64,000 bases of DNA from Cyanobacteria bacterium SIG29 (GTDB lineage: Bacteria > Cyanobacteriota > Vampirovibrionia > Gastranaerophilales > Gastranaerophilaceae). Under the pieces are notes generated by a model. That model made no database searches. It had not been told where the DNA came from and saw nothing but the letters and a program-made list of their open reading frames with translations. Both the position numbers and the translations under genes were made by a program. This document shows, piece after piece, positions 53,921 through 63,773 of the stretch. Each line of letters starts with the position of its first letter. Position 1 is the first letter of the stretch. The DNA lies in NCBI GenBank assembly GCA_015152515.1, contig SUTV01000003.1:1-64000 (forward strand). Direction: 5' to 3'.

Positions 53921-54808
53921 TTAATACATTTTATCCATATCTTTAGACTTTTTACGCCAATCTTTAACAACTTTAACCTGCAAATCTAAAAATACTTTTT
54001 TATCGGCAGTTTCTTCAATTTCTTTTCTAGCTTCTGTACCGATTTTCTTCAACATTGAAGCATTTTTTCCAATTATAATACCTTTTTGTGTTTCTTGTTC
54101 TACAATAATTTTTGCTTCAATTCTATCTATATTTTCTTTTTCTTCATAATTTTCAATAATAACAGCAACACTATGTGGAACTTCATCATGTGTATATAAA
54201 AGAATTTTTTCTCTAATCAATTCACGAGCAATATTTCTCATTGTTTCATCAGTAATTTGCTCATCATCATATACTTTTTCGCCAGCTGGTAATTTTCTTG
54301 TGATATTAGTAATTAAAGTATCAAAATTTCTACCAGTTTTTGCAGAAATTTTTATACAAGAATAATTTTGTTGAAATAATGTTTTATATGTTAATAAATT
54401 TTCTTCTCTTTTTTGAAGATTTTTTTCTAAATCATACTTATTAGCAACAATAAGCATTTCGCCTTTATAATCTTTTAAAACATTTTCAACAATCCATTTA
54501 TCACCGCGCCCTGCTGTTGTTGAACCATCTACAACAAACAACACTAAATCAACATCAGGAATAGAACTTTTAGCCTCATCAACTAAACACTCACCCAATT
54601 TATCAACAGGTTTATGAATACCTGGAGTATCAACAAACACTATTTGAGCCTCATCAGTAGTCAATATACCATTTATTCTACGCCTTGTTGTTTGGGCTTT
54701 ATTTGTTGTAATAGCAATTTTCTGTCCAATCAACCTATTTAAAATTGTTGATTTCCCAACATTAGGACGACCAATTATAGCGACATAACCAAATTTATAG
54801 TGTTTCAT
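53921..54808 (-). CDS. era: GTPase Era
   Basis: 295 residues. G1 GRPNVGKST, G2/G3 DTPGIHKP, G4 NKYD, then a KH RNA-binding domain with GIIIGKNASMLKKIGTEAR. It binds 16S rRNA in 30S assembly. Overlaps the upstream CDF-CorC gene by 14 bases, so the two are translationally coupled. Length is normal. Confidence 0.96.
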   Translation of the reverse strand: MKHYKFGYVAIIGRPNVGKSTILNRLIGQKIAITTNKAQTTRRRINGILTTDEAQIVFVDTPGIHKPVDKLGECLVDEAKSSIPDVDLVLFVVDGSTTAGRGDKWIVENVLKDYKGEMLIVANKYDLEKNLQKREENLLTYKTLFQQNYSCIKISAKTGRNFDTLITNITRKLPAGEKVYDDEQITDETMRNIARELIREKILLYTHDEVPHSVAVIIENYEEKENIDRIEAKIIVEQETQKGIIIGKNASMLKKIGTEARKEIEETADKKVFLDLQVKVVKDWRKKSKDMDKMY

Positions 54809-56645
54809 CTTCTTTTTCTATTTCTTCTTTTTCTTCTTTATCAGCAAAAGGAGTATCTTTTTTCATAATTACTCTTGAAATTCTAATACCATCAAGCTCT
54901 ATAACTTCAAAAGAAAGATTTCTATCTTCAACCTTATCGCCAATTTCTGGTTCTCTACCTAACAAACCAAAAACATATCCACCCAATGTTTGGAAGTCTT
55001 CATTTGGAATATCTAAATCATATTTTTCGTTAATGTCTTCAATATCCATTTGAGATGAAACATTTAAAGTATAATCATCAATCTTAATTAATTCAGGAAT
55101 TGGTGCTTCATCAAATTCATCATAAATTTCACCAACAATTTCTTCAATAATATCTTCAACAGTAACTATACCAGCTATGCCACCATGTTCATCAACAACT
55201 GCAGCTATTTGATTTTTTGCCGAAGTAAAATCATTTAACAAATCACTTATGAACTTATTTTCTGGAATAATCATAATTTCGCGTGCTAATGATTTTATTT
55301 GGAAATTTTCTTGTTCATTAACTTTATCTCTCAACGCTCTTAACGCATCTTTTGCATTAATCACGCCAATAATATTATCAACTGTATCTTCATATAATGG
55401 AATACGAGTATGTCCTGTTTCAATAATCAAATCAATTAAAGTATCTAAATTATCCTCTGCATCCATAAAAGTAACTTTTGGTCTTGGAATCATAATTTCT
55501 TTTACAACTGTTTGAGAAAAAGAATAGAAATTAGATAACATATCAGCTTCTTTATCATCAAAAACTTCTATTTTTTCAGCTTCTTCAATGATTTTATCAA
55601 ACTTATTTTCCCAATTTTCTTCAGCATCATCAGAATCAATTTCAACAGAAACGTGAGAAATATTATTAAAATGTTCTCTTATTTTTCGCTCAACCATTTC
55701 AGAAATATCATCAGCTTCTTTAACTTGCATTTCTGGGTCAACTTCAATTTTAATATTAACAATTAATCCAGAAGTACCCATATTCATTGTTTTTAATTCT
55801 TTTACACAACTTACACAATGCAGATTTTCAGCTATTTGTTTAATAACTTCTTCAACTTGAGGTTCAGCAGATAAACCAGTTAAAAGGTTTACATTATTTT
55901 TAAGCATATATCCTGCCAAGAATAAAAGCATTAAAGCAATAACACCAGATGCTATACCATCAGGAATATGTGCTAAACTTTGAGGCAAAATAAATTTTGA
56001 AATACTTACAGCAATAAAAGCAACCACTACACCAGTTAAAGCAACAACATCTTCGTACCAAACAAATTTTGTTGTTGGTGTATTAATTTTATGCACATAT
56101 TTCATTGATTTAAAAAAGTCTATAACAGGATTTATATGTTTAACTTTCGATTCATCCAAAACTGCGTTAACTGCACTATTAACGGCCCAAGATTCAAATA
56201 AAATACTAGCAACTAAAATAATAGCCAATATTTCATAATTATTAATCATAATCATAACTTCTTCATAATCATTATGAAATAACTTATTATATGCGCTCAA
56301 TAAAGAAACTGCAGAACCTAAAAACATTAATATACAAGCAATGATAGTCCAAATATTAGTTTCTAAACCGTGTCCAAAAGGGTGAACGCCATCAGCAGGT
56401 CTTGAACCACGTTTTAAACCAATCATCAAACAAATACTATTAAACGAATCAACAGCACTATGAACAGCTTCTGCGAACATAGCAGAAGATTTGGTAAAAT
56501 ACCAGGAAATTAATTTTATCAAAGCTATTGAAATATTAGCTAAAAATGCACGAATAACAGCACTAAATTTTAAATGATTACTTTTTTCTTTTGAAGTTAT
56601 ATTTGTTTCTAGAACATCTTGTTCTGAAATACTGTCTGATACCAT
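54795..56645 (-). CDS. Fusion of cation diffusion facilitator and CBS-CorC_HlyC domains
   Basis: 616 residues. Residues 30-260 are a CDF transporter: six hydrophobic segments, AEAVHSAVDSFN in TM2 (His/Asp metal ligands) and WYEDVVALTGVVVAF in TM5 (Asp). A cytosolic CDF-type dimer domain with CVSC follows to about 345. Residues 375-600 are two CBS domains and a CorC_HlyC domain (MIPRPKVTFMDAE, VVDEHGGIAGIVTVEDIIEE, LGGYVFGLLGREPEIGD), normally attached to a CNNM/DUF21 membrane domain. Here the CDF part takes its place. Predicted metal (Zn/Fe/Mn or Mg) exporter gated by nucleotides. Overlaps era. Confidence 0.85.
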   Translation of the reverse strand: MVSDSISEQDVLETNITSKEKSNHLKFSAVIRAFLANISIALIKLISWYFTKSSAMFAEAVHSAVDSFNSICLMIGLKRGSRPADGVHPFGHGLETNIWTIIACILMFLGSAVSLLSAYNKLFHNDYEEVMIMINNYEILAIILVASILFESWAVNSAVNAVLDESKVKHINPVIDFFKSMKYVHKINTPTTKFVWYEDVVALTGVVVAFIAVSISKFILPQSLAHIPDGIASGVIALMLLFLAGYMLKNNVNLLTGLSAEPQVEEVIKQIAENLHCVSCVKELKTMNMGTSGLIVNIKIEVDPEMQVKEADDISEMVERKIREHFNNISHVSVEIDSDDAEENWENKFDKIIEEAEKIEVFDDKEADMLSNFYSFSQTVVKEIMIPRPKVTFMDAEDNLDTLIDLIIETGHTRIPLYEDTVDNIIGVINAKDALRALRDKVNEQENFQIKSLAREIMIIPENKFISDLLNDFTSAKNQIAAVVDEHGGIAGIVTVEDIIEEIVGEIYDEFDEAPIPELIKIDDYTLNVSSQMDIEDINEKYDLDIPNEDFQTLGGYVFGLLGREPEIGDKVEDRNLSFEVIELDGIRISRVIMKKDTPFADKEEKEEIEKEDETL

Positions 56646-56714
56646 CTCTATCCTTATTTGTTAGTTACTAACAGAACAATTATAAAATAAAGCATATTAA
56701 AAGTCCAACATATT

Positions 56715-56739
56715 AAAAAGAGGGTTCAATTGAACCCTC
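56715..56739 (-). terminator. Terminator of alaS
   Basis: A perfect palindrome GAGGGTTCAATTGAACCCTC (56720-56739), followed on the minus strand by TTTTT, 7 bases after the alaS stop. Confidence 0.87.
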
Positions 56740-56746
56740 AATATAT

Positions 56747-59362
56747 TTAAACTGATTGTTTGATTTCTTTTTCTACTTCTTCTAACACAGTTCTCAAATT
56801 TGTTTTATCTTTGCCAGCACCTTGAGCAAATTGAGGACGACCGCCACCTTTACCACCAGTCGCTTGCGCCAACTTACTAACTATTTGACCTGCGTTAATT
56901 CCTTTTTTAACAAAAGAATCATCAACTTTAACAACAAAAGTAATTTTATCTTCATCCACTGAAGCAAGAACTACAATTGCTTCACCTAATTTAGCTGAAA
57001 GCATTTCACTTCCAAGTTTTACTAAATTAGCAGGGAATGCCTCAACTTCACTAATAAATAATTTACCACCATTAATATCTTGTGCTTTAGATACAAATGA
57101 TTGGAATTTATTTTTAGCTTGTTCTGCTTTTAAATTTTCAATTTCAATTTGCAAGTTTTTATTATCAACAGCAAGTTTCATAATTCTTTCGCCTAATTCA
57201 GAAACAGGACATTTAAAAGACTGAGTCATTTTATCAATAATATTTGCTTTATCACTTAAAAGTTTAAGTGCTGTTTTACCACAAACTGCTTCAATTCTTC
57301 TTGTTCCGGCTGCAACAGCAGACTCAGAAACAATTTTTACTAATCTAATTTGACCTGTTGAAGCTGCGTGAGTACCACCACATAATTCTGATGAAATATT
57401 GCCAAATTTTACAACACGAACATCATCATCATATTTTTCACCGAATAATGCCATTGCGCCTGATTTTTTAGCCATTTCAATATTCATAACTTCAGTATTT
57501 TGAGCAATGTCTTCACACACCCAATTGTTAATGATATCTTCAACTTCTTGAACTTCATCTTTAGTCATAGCTCTTGGGAAAGTAAAGTCAAAACGAGTTC
57601 TATTATCTTCAACAAACGAACCTGCTTGATGAACTTCTTCACCTAAAACTTTTCTTAAAGCTGCTTGAATTAAGTGTGCATTAGAGTGGTGAATTGTAAT
57701 TTCTTTTCTCTTTTCAACATCTATTTGAGAACATACTTCATCACCAACTTTAGCTTCACCATTAATCATTTGTACACGATGAACAAATAATTTATTTACC
57801 TTAAATGTGTTTAAAACTTCAGCTTTAAACTCTTTTCCTTCAATAATACCAGTATCACCAACTTGACCACCAGATTCAGCATAAAATGGTGTTTTATCTA
57901 GCATAATGTCAATGAAATCACCAGCTTCAATAATAGCTATAATTTTACCTTCAGAAGCTGTTTTATCATAACCAACAAAATTTGTTGAACCAAATTTGTT
58001 TTCTACATCAACATAAACAAGGTCATCAGTTAAACTGATTTTATGAGCAGCAGCTTTAGCTTTCTCTTTTTGTTTTTGCATTTCTTCTTTATAACCATCA
58101 ACATCAACGCTAACACCTTTTTCTGCAGCGATTTCAACTGTTAACTCTAAAGGAAAACCAAAAGTGTCATATAATTTGAAAGCATTTTCACCGTCAATTA
58201 CTTTTGAAGCTTGCATTAAATCTTCTAATAATTTATAGCCTCTATCTAAAGTAATTTTAAATCTTTCTTCTTCTTGTTTAATTGTCGCTTTAATTTTTTC
58301 AGCATTTTTTTCTAAATCAGGATATTGACCTTTATATAAAGAAATAACTGTATCAACAATTTCACTTAAGAAAGGTAATTCCAATCCTAATAATTTACCA
58401 TGTCTTAAAGCACGGCGCATAATCATTCTTAAAACATAGCTTCTACCTTCATTACCAGGAGTTACCCCATCATTTATCATAAAAGATACGCATCTTGCGT
58501 GGTCTGTAATAATACGAAGTGAAATATCAGATTTTTTATCTTGTTTATATGGAACCTTACTCATTTCAGAAACTTTGTCTAAAATAGGTTTCAAAAGATC
58601 AGTTTCAAAAGTAGAATCCTTACCTTGAACAACCATTGTAATACGTTCTAAGCCCATACCTGTATCAACATTTTTCTTTTCCAATGGAGATTGATTACCT
58701 TCTTCATCTTGGAAAAGTTCTGTAAATACCAAGTTCCAAATTTCAACCCAACGGTCACATTCACAAGTAGCAATTGAACAATCATCACTACACTTTAAAT
58801 GTTCACCCAAGTCATAATGAATTTCACTACAAGGACCGCAAGAACCAGTAGCACCTGGAGGACCCCAAAAATTATCTTTTTTACCTTTTCTTAAAACGCG
58901 TTCAGGAGCAACACCAACATCTTTAGTCCAAATGTCAAAAGCTTCATCATCTGTTTCAAAAATAGTAATCCACAAACGACTTGGATCTAATTTTAAATAA
59001 TTAGTAACAAAATCCCAACTCCAAGGAATAACTTCTTTTTTGTAGTAATCACCAAAAGCAAAATTACCTAACATTTCAAAAAAGGTATGATGACGAGGTG
59101 TTCTACCAACATTTTCTATATCTGAATCTTTACCACCAGCTCTTGCACATTTTTGACAAGATACAGCTCTTGCTGGGTCAAACGGCGGTTTTTCTAAGCC
59201 CAAATAATATGGCAAAAATTGCAACATGCCTGCTGTTGTCAACAAAACAGTAGGATTATCTGGTACTAAACTAGAGCTAGCAACCTCTGTAGAATTATGT
59301 TTATCTCTAAAAAATTCAATAAACTTTTGTCTTATTTCATTTCCTGTTAATGGAGTTGTCAT
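56747..59362 (-). CDS. alaS: Alanyl-tRNA synthetase
   Basis: 871 residues. Catalytic core from IRQKFIEFFRDKHN, RTPRHHTFFEMLGNFAFGD, anticodon-independent tRNA-recognition region, then the editing domain with HHSNAHLIQAAL (HxxxH) and CGGTHAASTG (Cys/His zinc ligands), and a C-terminal DHHA1-like domain. It charges tRNA-Ala. Length is normal, all motifs intact. Upstream gap to the pseudopilin gene is 66 bases with no terminator seen. Confidence 0.97.
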   Translation of the reverse strand: MTTPLTGNEIRQKFIEFFRDKHNSTEVASSSLVPDNPTVLLTTAGMLQFLPYYLGLEKPPFDPARAVSCQKCARAGGKDSDIENVGRTPRHHTFFEMLGNFAFGDYYKKEVIPWSWDFVTNYLKLDPSRLWITIFETDDEAFDIWTKDVGVAPERVLRKGKKDNFWGPPGATGSCGPCSEIHYDLGEHLKCSDDCSIATCECDRWVEIWNLVFTELFQDEEGNQSPLEKKNVDTGMGLERITMVVQGKDSTFETDLLKPILDKVSEMSKVPYKQDKKSDISLRIITDHARCVSFMINDGVTPGNEGRSYVLRMIMRRALRHGKLLGLELPFLSEIVDTVISLYKGQYPDLEKNAEKIKATIKQEEERFKITLDRGYKLLEDLMQASKVIDGENAFKLYDTFGFPLELTVEIAAEKGVSVDVDGYKEEMQKQKEKAKAAAHKISLTDDLVYVDVENKFGSTNFVGYDKTASEGKIIAIIEAGDFIDIMLDKTPFYAESGGQVGDTGIIEGKEFKAEVLNTFKVNKLFVHRVQMINGEAKVGDEVCSQIDVEKRKEITIHHSNAHLIQAALRKVLGEEVHQAGSFVEDNRTRFDFTFPRAMTKDEVQEVEDIINNWVCEDIAQNTEVMNIEMAKKSGAMALFGEKYDDDVRVVKFGNISSELCGGTHAASTGQIRLVKIVSESAVAAGTRRIEAVCGKTALKLLSDKANIIDKMTQSFKCPVSELGERIMKLAVDNKNLQIEIENLKAEQAKNKFQSFVSKAQDINGGKLFISEVEAFPANLVKLGSEMLSAKLGEAIVVLASVDEDKITFVVKVDDSFVKKGINAGQIVSKLAQATGGKGGGRPQFAQGAGKDKTNLRTVLEEVEKEIKQSV

Positions 59363-59428
59363 TTTATATTCCTTTTTGTTTTTTCTTTTAGGAATATTTT
59401 ACAACAAAAATACAATGAAATATTAATA

Positions 59429-60109
59429 CTAATATTTTTTATTTGCTAAAACATCATTCAAACAAGAATAACCTTGTCCTTTTTTAGAGCAATCTTTTTC
59501 TTTTTCAGCAAGAGACTTATCCCTATAAGCAGGCATAACACCATTTTCAGAAAAAATTGCTACAAAAATATCTTTACCTAAAACATTTGGTTTTTTAGCA
59601 CCATTTACATCAAAAAAGATTACAAGTCCAGAATTTGAAGTAATTCTTGTTCCAAAATAATTATAAATACTTGCTTTACCATATGCATCGATATTAATAA
59701 AAGAACCATCATTTAAAACAGCAGTAATAATATTAGCACCAACACCAACTTGTGGTCTATTATAATAAACTACTTTACCATCCAAACCCTTTGTATCACC
59801 TTCATGCCAACAGCCCATCTTATCATAACAAGTTTTCATAGTGATTAAAGCTTTTAAATATTTATCATACCAATCTTTCATATTTTGATTGGAATCATTA
59901 GCAACTTCAAATTCAAAATCAGCACCACGAGATTTTGCAATAGTCATAGCATTAGTCAAAGTAGAATATACTTTTCTAGCTCTTGCCTCAAACGTTTTTT
60001 GATTAGAATCAGCAACAACTGTAGGAACAGTAATCGCAGCTATAACACCAATAATAACAAGGGTAATTAATACTTCTGCAAGAGTGAATGCTTTTTTAAA
60101 ATTAATCAT
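59429..60109 (-). CDS. Type IV pilin / pseudopilin-like protein
   Basis: 226 residues, AAGGA before ATG. Short basic leader MINFKKA then FTLAEVLITLVIIGVIAAI, the class III prepilin signal with Glu5 intact; the residue before the cut is Ala rather than the usual Gly. C-terminal globular domain with Cys pairs (TCYDKMGC, DCSKKGQGYSC) that may form disulfides. Probably a minor pilin or pseudopilin assembled in the envelope. No prepilin peptidase or assembly ATPase is nearby; such single pilin genes are common in this lineage. Confidence 0.88.
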   Translation of the reverse strand: MINFKKAFTLAEVLITLVIIGVIAAITVPTVVADSNQKTFEARARKVYSTLTNAMTIAKSRGADFEFEVANDSNQNMKDWYDKYLKALITMKTCYDKMGCWHEGDTKGLDGKVVYYNRPQVGVGANIITAVLNDGSFINIDAYGKASIYNYFGTRITSNSGLVIFFDVNGAKKPNVLGKDIFVAIFSENGVMPAYRDKSLAEKEKDCSKKGQGYSCLNDVLANKKY

Positions 60110-60165
60110 ATAATAAATCCTTTTTCTTATCGTTTTATTTTAACATTTCATTGGAAATAAAGCAA

Positions 60166-60194
60166 AAAAAATGCTTACAATAGTAAGCATTTTT
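60166..60194 (-). terminator. Terminator of the RHH gene
   Basis: AAAAATGCTTAC pairs with GTAAGCATTTTT around AATA; T-run on the minus strand. Confidence 0.85.
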
Positions 60195-60245
60195 ATTATT
60201 TCCCCAATTCTTTTCCCTAGTCTGTAGTTCGCCCTTTAGTTGAAA

Positions 60246-60434
60246 TTAATCCAACAATGTTTCTAATATGCTTGCATTTTTTATAGCCAATGCATTTTCT
60301 TTAACTTTTTGTTTATGAATATATGTTCTCAAAGCTTCACGAATCAATTCGCTTCTTGTACGATTTTCACCTTCTGCCACTTGGTCAATTCTTGATAAAA
60401 ATTCTTCGGGCATTGAAATCAAAACTCTAGCCAT
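60246..60434 (-). CDS. Ribbon-helix-helix (CopG/MetJ-type) DNA-binding protein
   Basis: 62 residues. ARVLISMPEEFLSRIDQVA (strand and helix A), then RTRSELIREALRTYI (helix B) is a textbook RHH fold. Such proteins act as dimeric repressors, often as antitoxins. No toxin gene is adjacent on either side, so it may be an orphan antitoxin or an ordinary regulator. It has its own terminator. Confidence 0.87.
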   Translation of the reverse strand: MARVLISMPEEFLSRIDQVAEGENRTRSELIREALRTYIHKQKVKENALAIKNASILETLLD

Positions 60435-60629
60435 TTGTATAATCCTCTTAATTATTGCTCTCTTGTATATATAAAAACAATCTTCAAAAAATTATTGCAT
60501 ATTTTGTATATACATTTTATAGAAACTCATTATTTACAAGCCTTTTCATGCTTTACATTTGTTTACATTTGTGTAAAGTTTTAATTTTTTATGTCGATAA
60601 AAACTATATAGGGCTGTAGAAAGGATGCT

Positions 60630-60938
60630 ATGTCTAATTTTTTTAATGATAAAAATTTTAATTTAGAAGGGATAACGCAAGAAGAATTAGCCGCATTTTT
60701 AGCCGCACAACAACCACAAGAAGCCCCCAAACACGACATAAGTGTGTTTGTTACAAATGGAGAGATTTATGAAAATTCAATGAATAACATTTGCAATTTT
60801 CTAACGAACCAAACATATTGTGCTGAAGCAGAACAAGAGAAAAAAAATATAATGTATGAACTCGGTGGTTTTGATGAATACGAACTAATGCAATACAATT
60901 TAATGGAACCACAAAAAAGATTAAATAGCAGCGGATAA
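60630..60938 (+). CDS. Hypothetical acidic protein, 102 residues
   Basis: 102 residues, AAAGG before ATG, divergent from the RHH gene. Acidic, soluble; ITQEELAAFLAAQQPQEA is an amphipathic helix, then a strand (HDISVFVTNGEIYEN) and helices with two Cys. Not recognised. Closed by a bidirectional terminator. Its upstream 195 bases are AT-rich with no clear promoter match. Confidence 0.68.
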   Translation: MSNFFNDKNFNLEGITQEELAAFLAAQQPQEAPKHDISVFVTNGEIYENSMNNICNFLTNQTYCAEAEQEKKNIMYELGGFDEYELMQYNLMEPQKRLNSSG

Positions 60939-60965
60939 AAAACAGGGCTTATGCCCTGTTTTTTA
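60937..60965. terminator. Bidirectional intrinsic terminator
   Basis: AAAAACAGGGC pairs with GCCCTGTTTTT around TTAT; between the 102-residue gene and the convergent HExxH gene. Confidence 0.9.
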
Positions 60966-61673
60966 CTATAAATCCTCATCTTCAAAACCTGGTGAACGCG
61001 TTGGCAAGTTCTTATATCCTGGATTTGTATATACAGCCCTTTTTATGTATTTTTTAGAATAATCACCTTTAACAAATAATTTTTCAAGCATTATTTCACG
61101 CTCAACAAGACTTGATACACTTTTTTCAACAGATGGATTTTGCTCAGATAATTTCATCCAAACAGCAGCTTCTAATGCCCAAGCATAAGTTTCTTCATTT
61201 AAAGATGCAAATTCATCTTGGTGAATAGCCTCGTGAGCCAATAAAGCAGCCAATGCTTCTGGTGGAGCATTTCTGTGTTTTTCATTTATGTAAATGTATA
61301 ATCTATCTTTTTTCTTCCAACCAAGAGCGTCAAACGCACCATACTCTTCACGAATTTCAGCGATATTTTTAAATTCAATTTTAAATGGTTTTTCTGTTAA
61401 ATTATTCCCCATTAATGCATCATACGAATACTTCGCAATATTAACTGTTTGCATCAATTCCATAGCCTGCATAACAACACCATCTTTTGTAACTTTTTTA
61501 TACTTTTTAGCATAAGCATCAGTATCAAATTCAGGTTTATAAACACTAACCCCTTCCGCCATTTGAGTTGATTTCATTTTACTTTCATCAATTCCAGCTG
61601 GAGTATTGTCAAAGGCAAAAGAACCAATTGATGTTAAACATATAAAACTAATTATAAAAATTATCTTTTTCAT
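60966..61673 (-). CDS. Secreted HExxH metallopeptidase-like protein
   Basis: 235 residues from ATG 61673 (GGAAG upstream; the frame is open to 61703). Signal peptide to about residue 20 (MKKIIFIISFICLTSIGSFA). Near residue 150 is ALLAHEAIHQDEFASLNEE: HEAIH is a zinc motif, with Glu/Glu-Thr-Tyr-Ala 12-16 residues on as a likely third ligand. The rest is helical. Probably a periplasmic protease or protease-like protein. Substrate and family are unknown. Its stop overlaps a terminator. Confidence 0.75.
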   Translation of the reverse strand: MKKIIFIISFICLTSIGSFAFDNTPAGIDESKMKSTQMAEGVSVYKPEFDTDAYAKKYKKVTKDGVVMQAMELMQTVNIAKYSYDALMGNNLTEKPFKIEFKNIAEIREEYGAFDALGWKKKDRLYIYINEKHRNAPPEALAALLAHEAIHQDEFASLNEETYAWALEAAVWMKLSEQNPSVEKSVSSLVEREIMLEKLFVKGDYSKKYIKRAVYTNPGYKNLPTRSPGFEDEDL

Positions 61674-61860
61674 AAATATCTTCCATATTAACCCTAAAAA
61701 CATTATTACCTATTTATGTTTTAAGGACAAATTTTTTAAATTCAATAATTTATTTACCCTCCATTTTTCGAACATTATCAAGCCATTTAAGCTTTTGTAA
61801 ATTTAATTTAAGCAAATTAAGTTATAAAACTAAACAAAATAATAAATTTTGTTTGAAATC

Positions 61861-62940
61861 ATGGCTAAATTAATATATTCTTTTCATGTAGATTGGGTGG
61901 AAAAAGAGAAGATTATGGAACAATTCCAAAATGATAATATTTATGTAATAGACTTAGGTGAAGTTAATACAGCTCCAGAGATTATATTTCAACTAAGTTC
62001 TATCTTAGATAAAGATGAAGCAAAAAATAGAAGAGTTTGTTTAAAGCTTGGGAAAGTTATATTAAATCAAGCGCAATTATTAAGCATAAAATCATTAATT
62101 AATGGAATTGATTCAACACTTTCAAGCATAGATACAAAATCTACTGAAACAGAAAAAGTTGCCCTATCTTTAGGAATAATTGTTTCTAATATTTCTGCAG
62201 ATAATACTTTAGAAGTTGCACCAGCTATGCCTTATAAATTAGCTGAAGAATTAAAAGAAGAACAAAACGAAGATTATAATATCATCGAAGAAGTTGAAGC
62301 AGAATTACAAAAAGAAAATGTAGTTCAACAAGAACCTACAGAAGAACAAACTGAACAAGTAGAACAAGAAATTCAAACTGAATCAACTATTGAAGAAGTT
62401 GAAGCAGAAATAGTTGTTGATGAACGAAATGATATGCAAGATGAACTTGATGTTATTTTTGGAACAAACCCAGCTCAATCAAGTATTTTTAATATAGAAA
62501 CTCCACGAGATTTATATGAAGAAAAAGAAGCACTTGCAGATATAATCGTACCAGAACAAGAATACACAAAAGAAGATATTGAACTTGAAAGTTTTCCAAC
62601 AAAATATATAAAACAAACCATACGTTCTGGACAAGTAATAAACTTTGAAGGAAATGTAGTAATAATTGGGGATTGTCACCCTGGTTGTGAAATCACAGCC
62701 TTTGGTGATATTACAGTATGGGGTGTATTAAGTGGTATAGCTCACGCAGGCGCTAGCGGAAACCAAAAAGCTAGAGTTCGCGCATTAAAAATGAACGCTA
62801 TTCAACTAAGAATTGCAAATTGTTATTCAAGAAGACCAGATTCTTTGAATACAGTTTATATTGAAAAAACAAATTCCTTCACTCCAGAAGAAGCAAGAAT
62901 AATAAACAACGAGATAGTAGTATTTAAAATAAACGATTAG
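61861..62940 (+). CDS. minC: Septum site-determining protein MinC (long acidic linker)
   Basis: About 359 residues from ATG 61861; TTG 61849 is the alternative and neither has a clear ribosome site. C-terminal 105 residues are the MinC beta-helix (QTIRSGQVINFEGNVVIIGD, GDITVWGVLSGIAHAGASGN, RIAN), which binds MinD and FtsZ. The N-terminal 110 residues are a divergent FtsZ-inhibiting domain. Between them is an unusually long Glu/Gln-rich linker (about 140 residues); usual MinC is 220-270. It blocks Z-rings away from midcell. minD follows after 11 bases. Confidence 0.9.
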   Translation: MAKLIYSFHVDWVEKEKIMEQFQNDNIYVIDLGEVNTAPEIIFQLSSILDKDEAKNRRVCLKLGKVILNQAQLLSIKSLINGIDSTLSSIDTKSTETEKVALSLGIIVSNISADNTLEVAPAMPYKLAEELKEEQNEDYNIIEEVEAELQKENVVQQEPTEEQTEQVEQEIQTESTIEEVEAEIVVDERNDMQDELDVIFGTNPAQSSIFNIETPRDLYEEKEALADIIVPEQEYTKEDIELESFPTKYIKQTIRSGQVINFEGNVVIIGDCHPGCEITAFGDITVWGVLSGIAHAGASGNQKARVRALKMNAIQLRIANCYSRRPDSLNTVYIEKTNSFTPEEARIINNEIVVFKIND

Positions 62941-62951
62941 GAGCAGATTAA

Positions 62952-63770
62952 ATGGCAGGGAGAGTTATAGTAATTACCTCTGGTAAAGGCGGAGTAGGTA
63001 AAACTACAACAAGCGCTAATATCGGTACGGCACTTGCTAAAAATGGACACAGTGTTGTTCTTATTGATACAGATATCGGTCTTAGAAATTTAGACCTTTT
63101 ACTAGGATTAGAAAACAGAATTGTTTACACTTTAGTTGACGTTGTTGAAGAACGTTGTAAATTAAAGCAAGCACTTGTAAAAGACAAGAAAAATCCTAAC
63201 TTATGTTTATTAGCAGCAGCACAAACTCGTGATAAATCATCAGTAAGTGCTGAACAACTTAAAAAAATTACAGAAAAACTTAAAAAAGATTATGAATTTA
63301 TTTTAGTTGATTGTCCTGCTGGTATTGAGCAAGGATTCCAAACAGCTATAGCAGGCGCTTCTGAAGCTATTGTTGTAACTACTCCAGAAATGTCAGCTGT
63401 AAGAGACGCTGATAGAATTATCGGTTTATTAGAAGCAGCTGAAAATGTAGAAAGCTACAAATTATTGCTTAACAGAGTTAGACCAAATATGATTAAATCT
63501 AACGATATGATGAGCGTTGAAGATGTAGAAAACATTCTTTCTTGTCAAAAAATTGGTGTAATTCCAGAAGATACAGGAATTATTACTTCTACAAACAGAG
63601 GTGAACCAATTGTTAATAATGAAAAATCATTAGCAGGTAAGGCTTACTTAAATGTTGCTAGAAGAATAAATGGGGAAAATATTCCATTTTTAGATATTGA
63701 TGAACCAAAAGATATTGTAGGAAAAATCAAAAAATTCTTTTCCGGCTTATCTAAACAAGGAAAGGAGTAA
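62952..63770 (+). CDS. minD: Septum site-determining ATPase MinD
   Basis: 272 residues, AGGAG before ATG. Deviant Walker A GKGGVGKTTTSAN, switch DTDIGLRNLDL, ILVDCPAGIE, and C-terminal amphipathic membrane helix (DIVGKIKKFFSGL). Recruits MinC and oscillates with MinE. Length and motifs normal. Confidence 0.97.
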   Translation: MAGRVIVITSGKGGVGKTTTSANIGTALAKNGHSVVLIDTDIGLRNLDLLLGLENRIVYTLVDVVEERCKLKQALVKDKKNPNLCLLAAAQTRDKSSVSAEQLKKITEKLKKDYEFILVDCPAGIEQGFQTAIAGASEAIVVTTPEMSAVRDADRIIGLLEAAENVESYKLLLNRVRPNMIKSNDMMSVEDVENILSCQKIGVIPEDTGIITSTNRGEPIVNNEKSLAGKAYLNVARRINGENIPFLDIDEPKDIVGKIKKFFSGLSKQGKE

Positions 63771-63773
63771 AAA

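Noticed and set aside
60246-60434. Toxin-antitoxin locus
   Set aside because: The RHH protein could be an antitoxin, but neither neighbour resembles a toxin and the gene has its own terminator.
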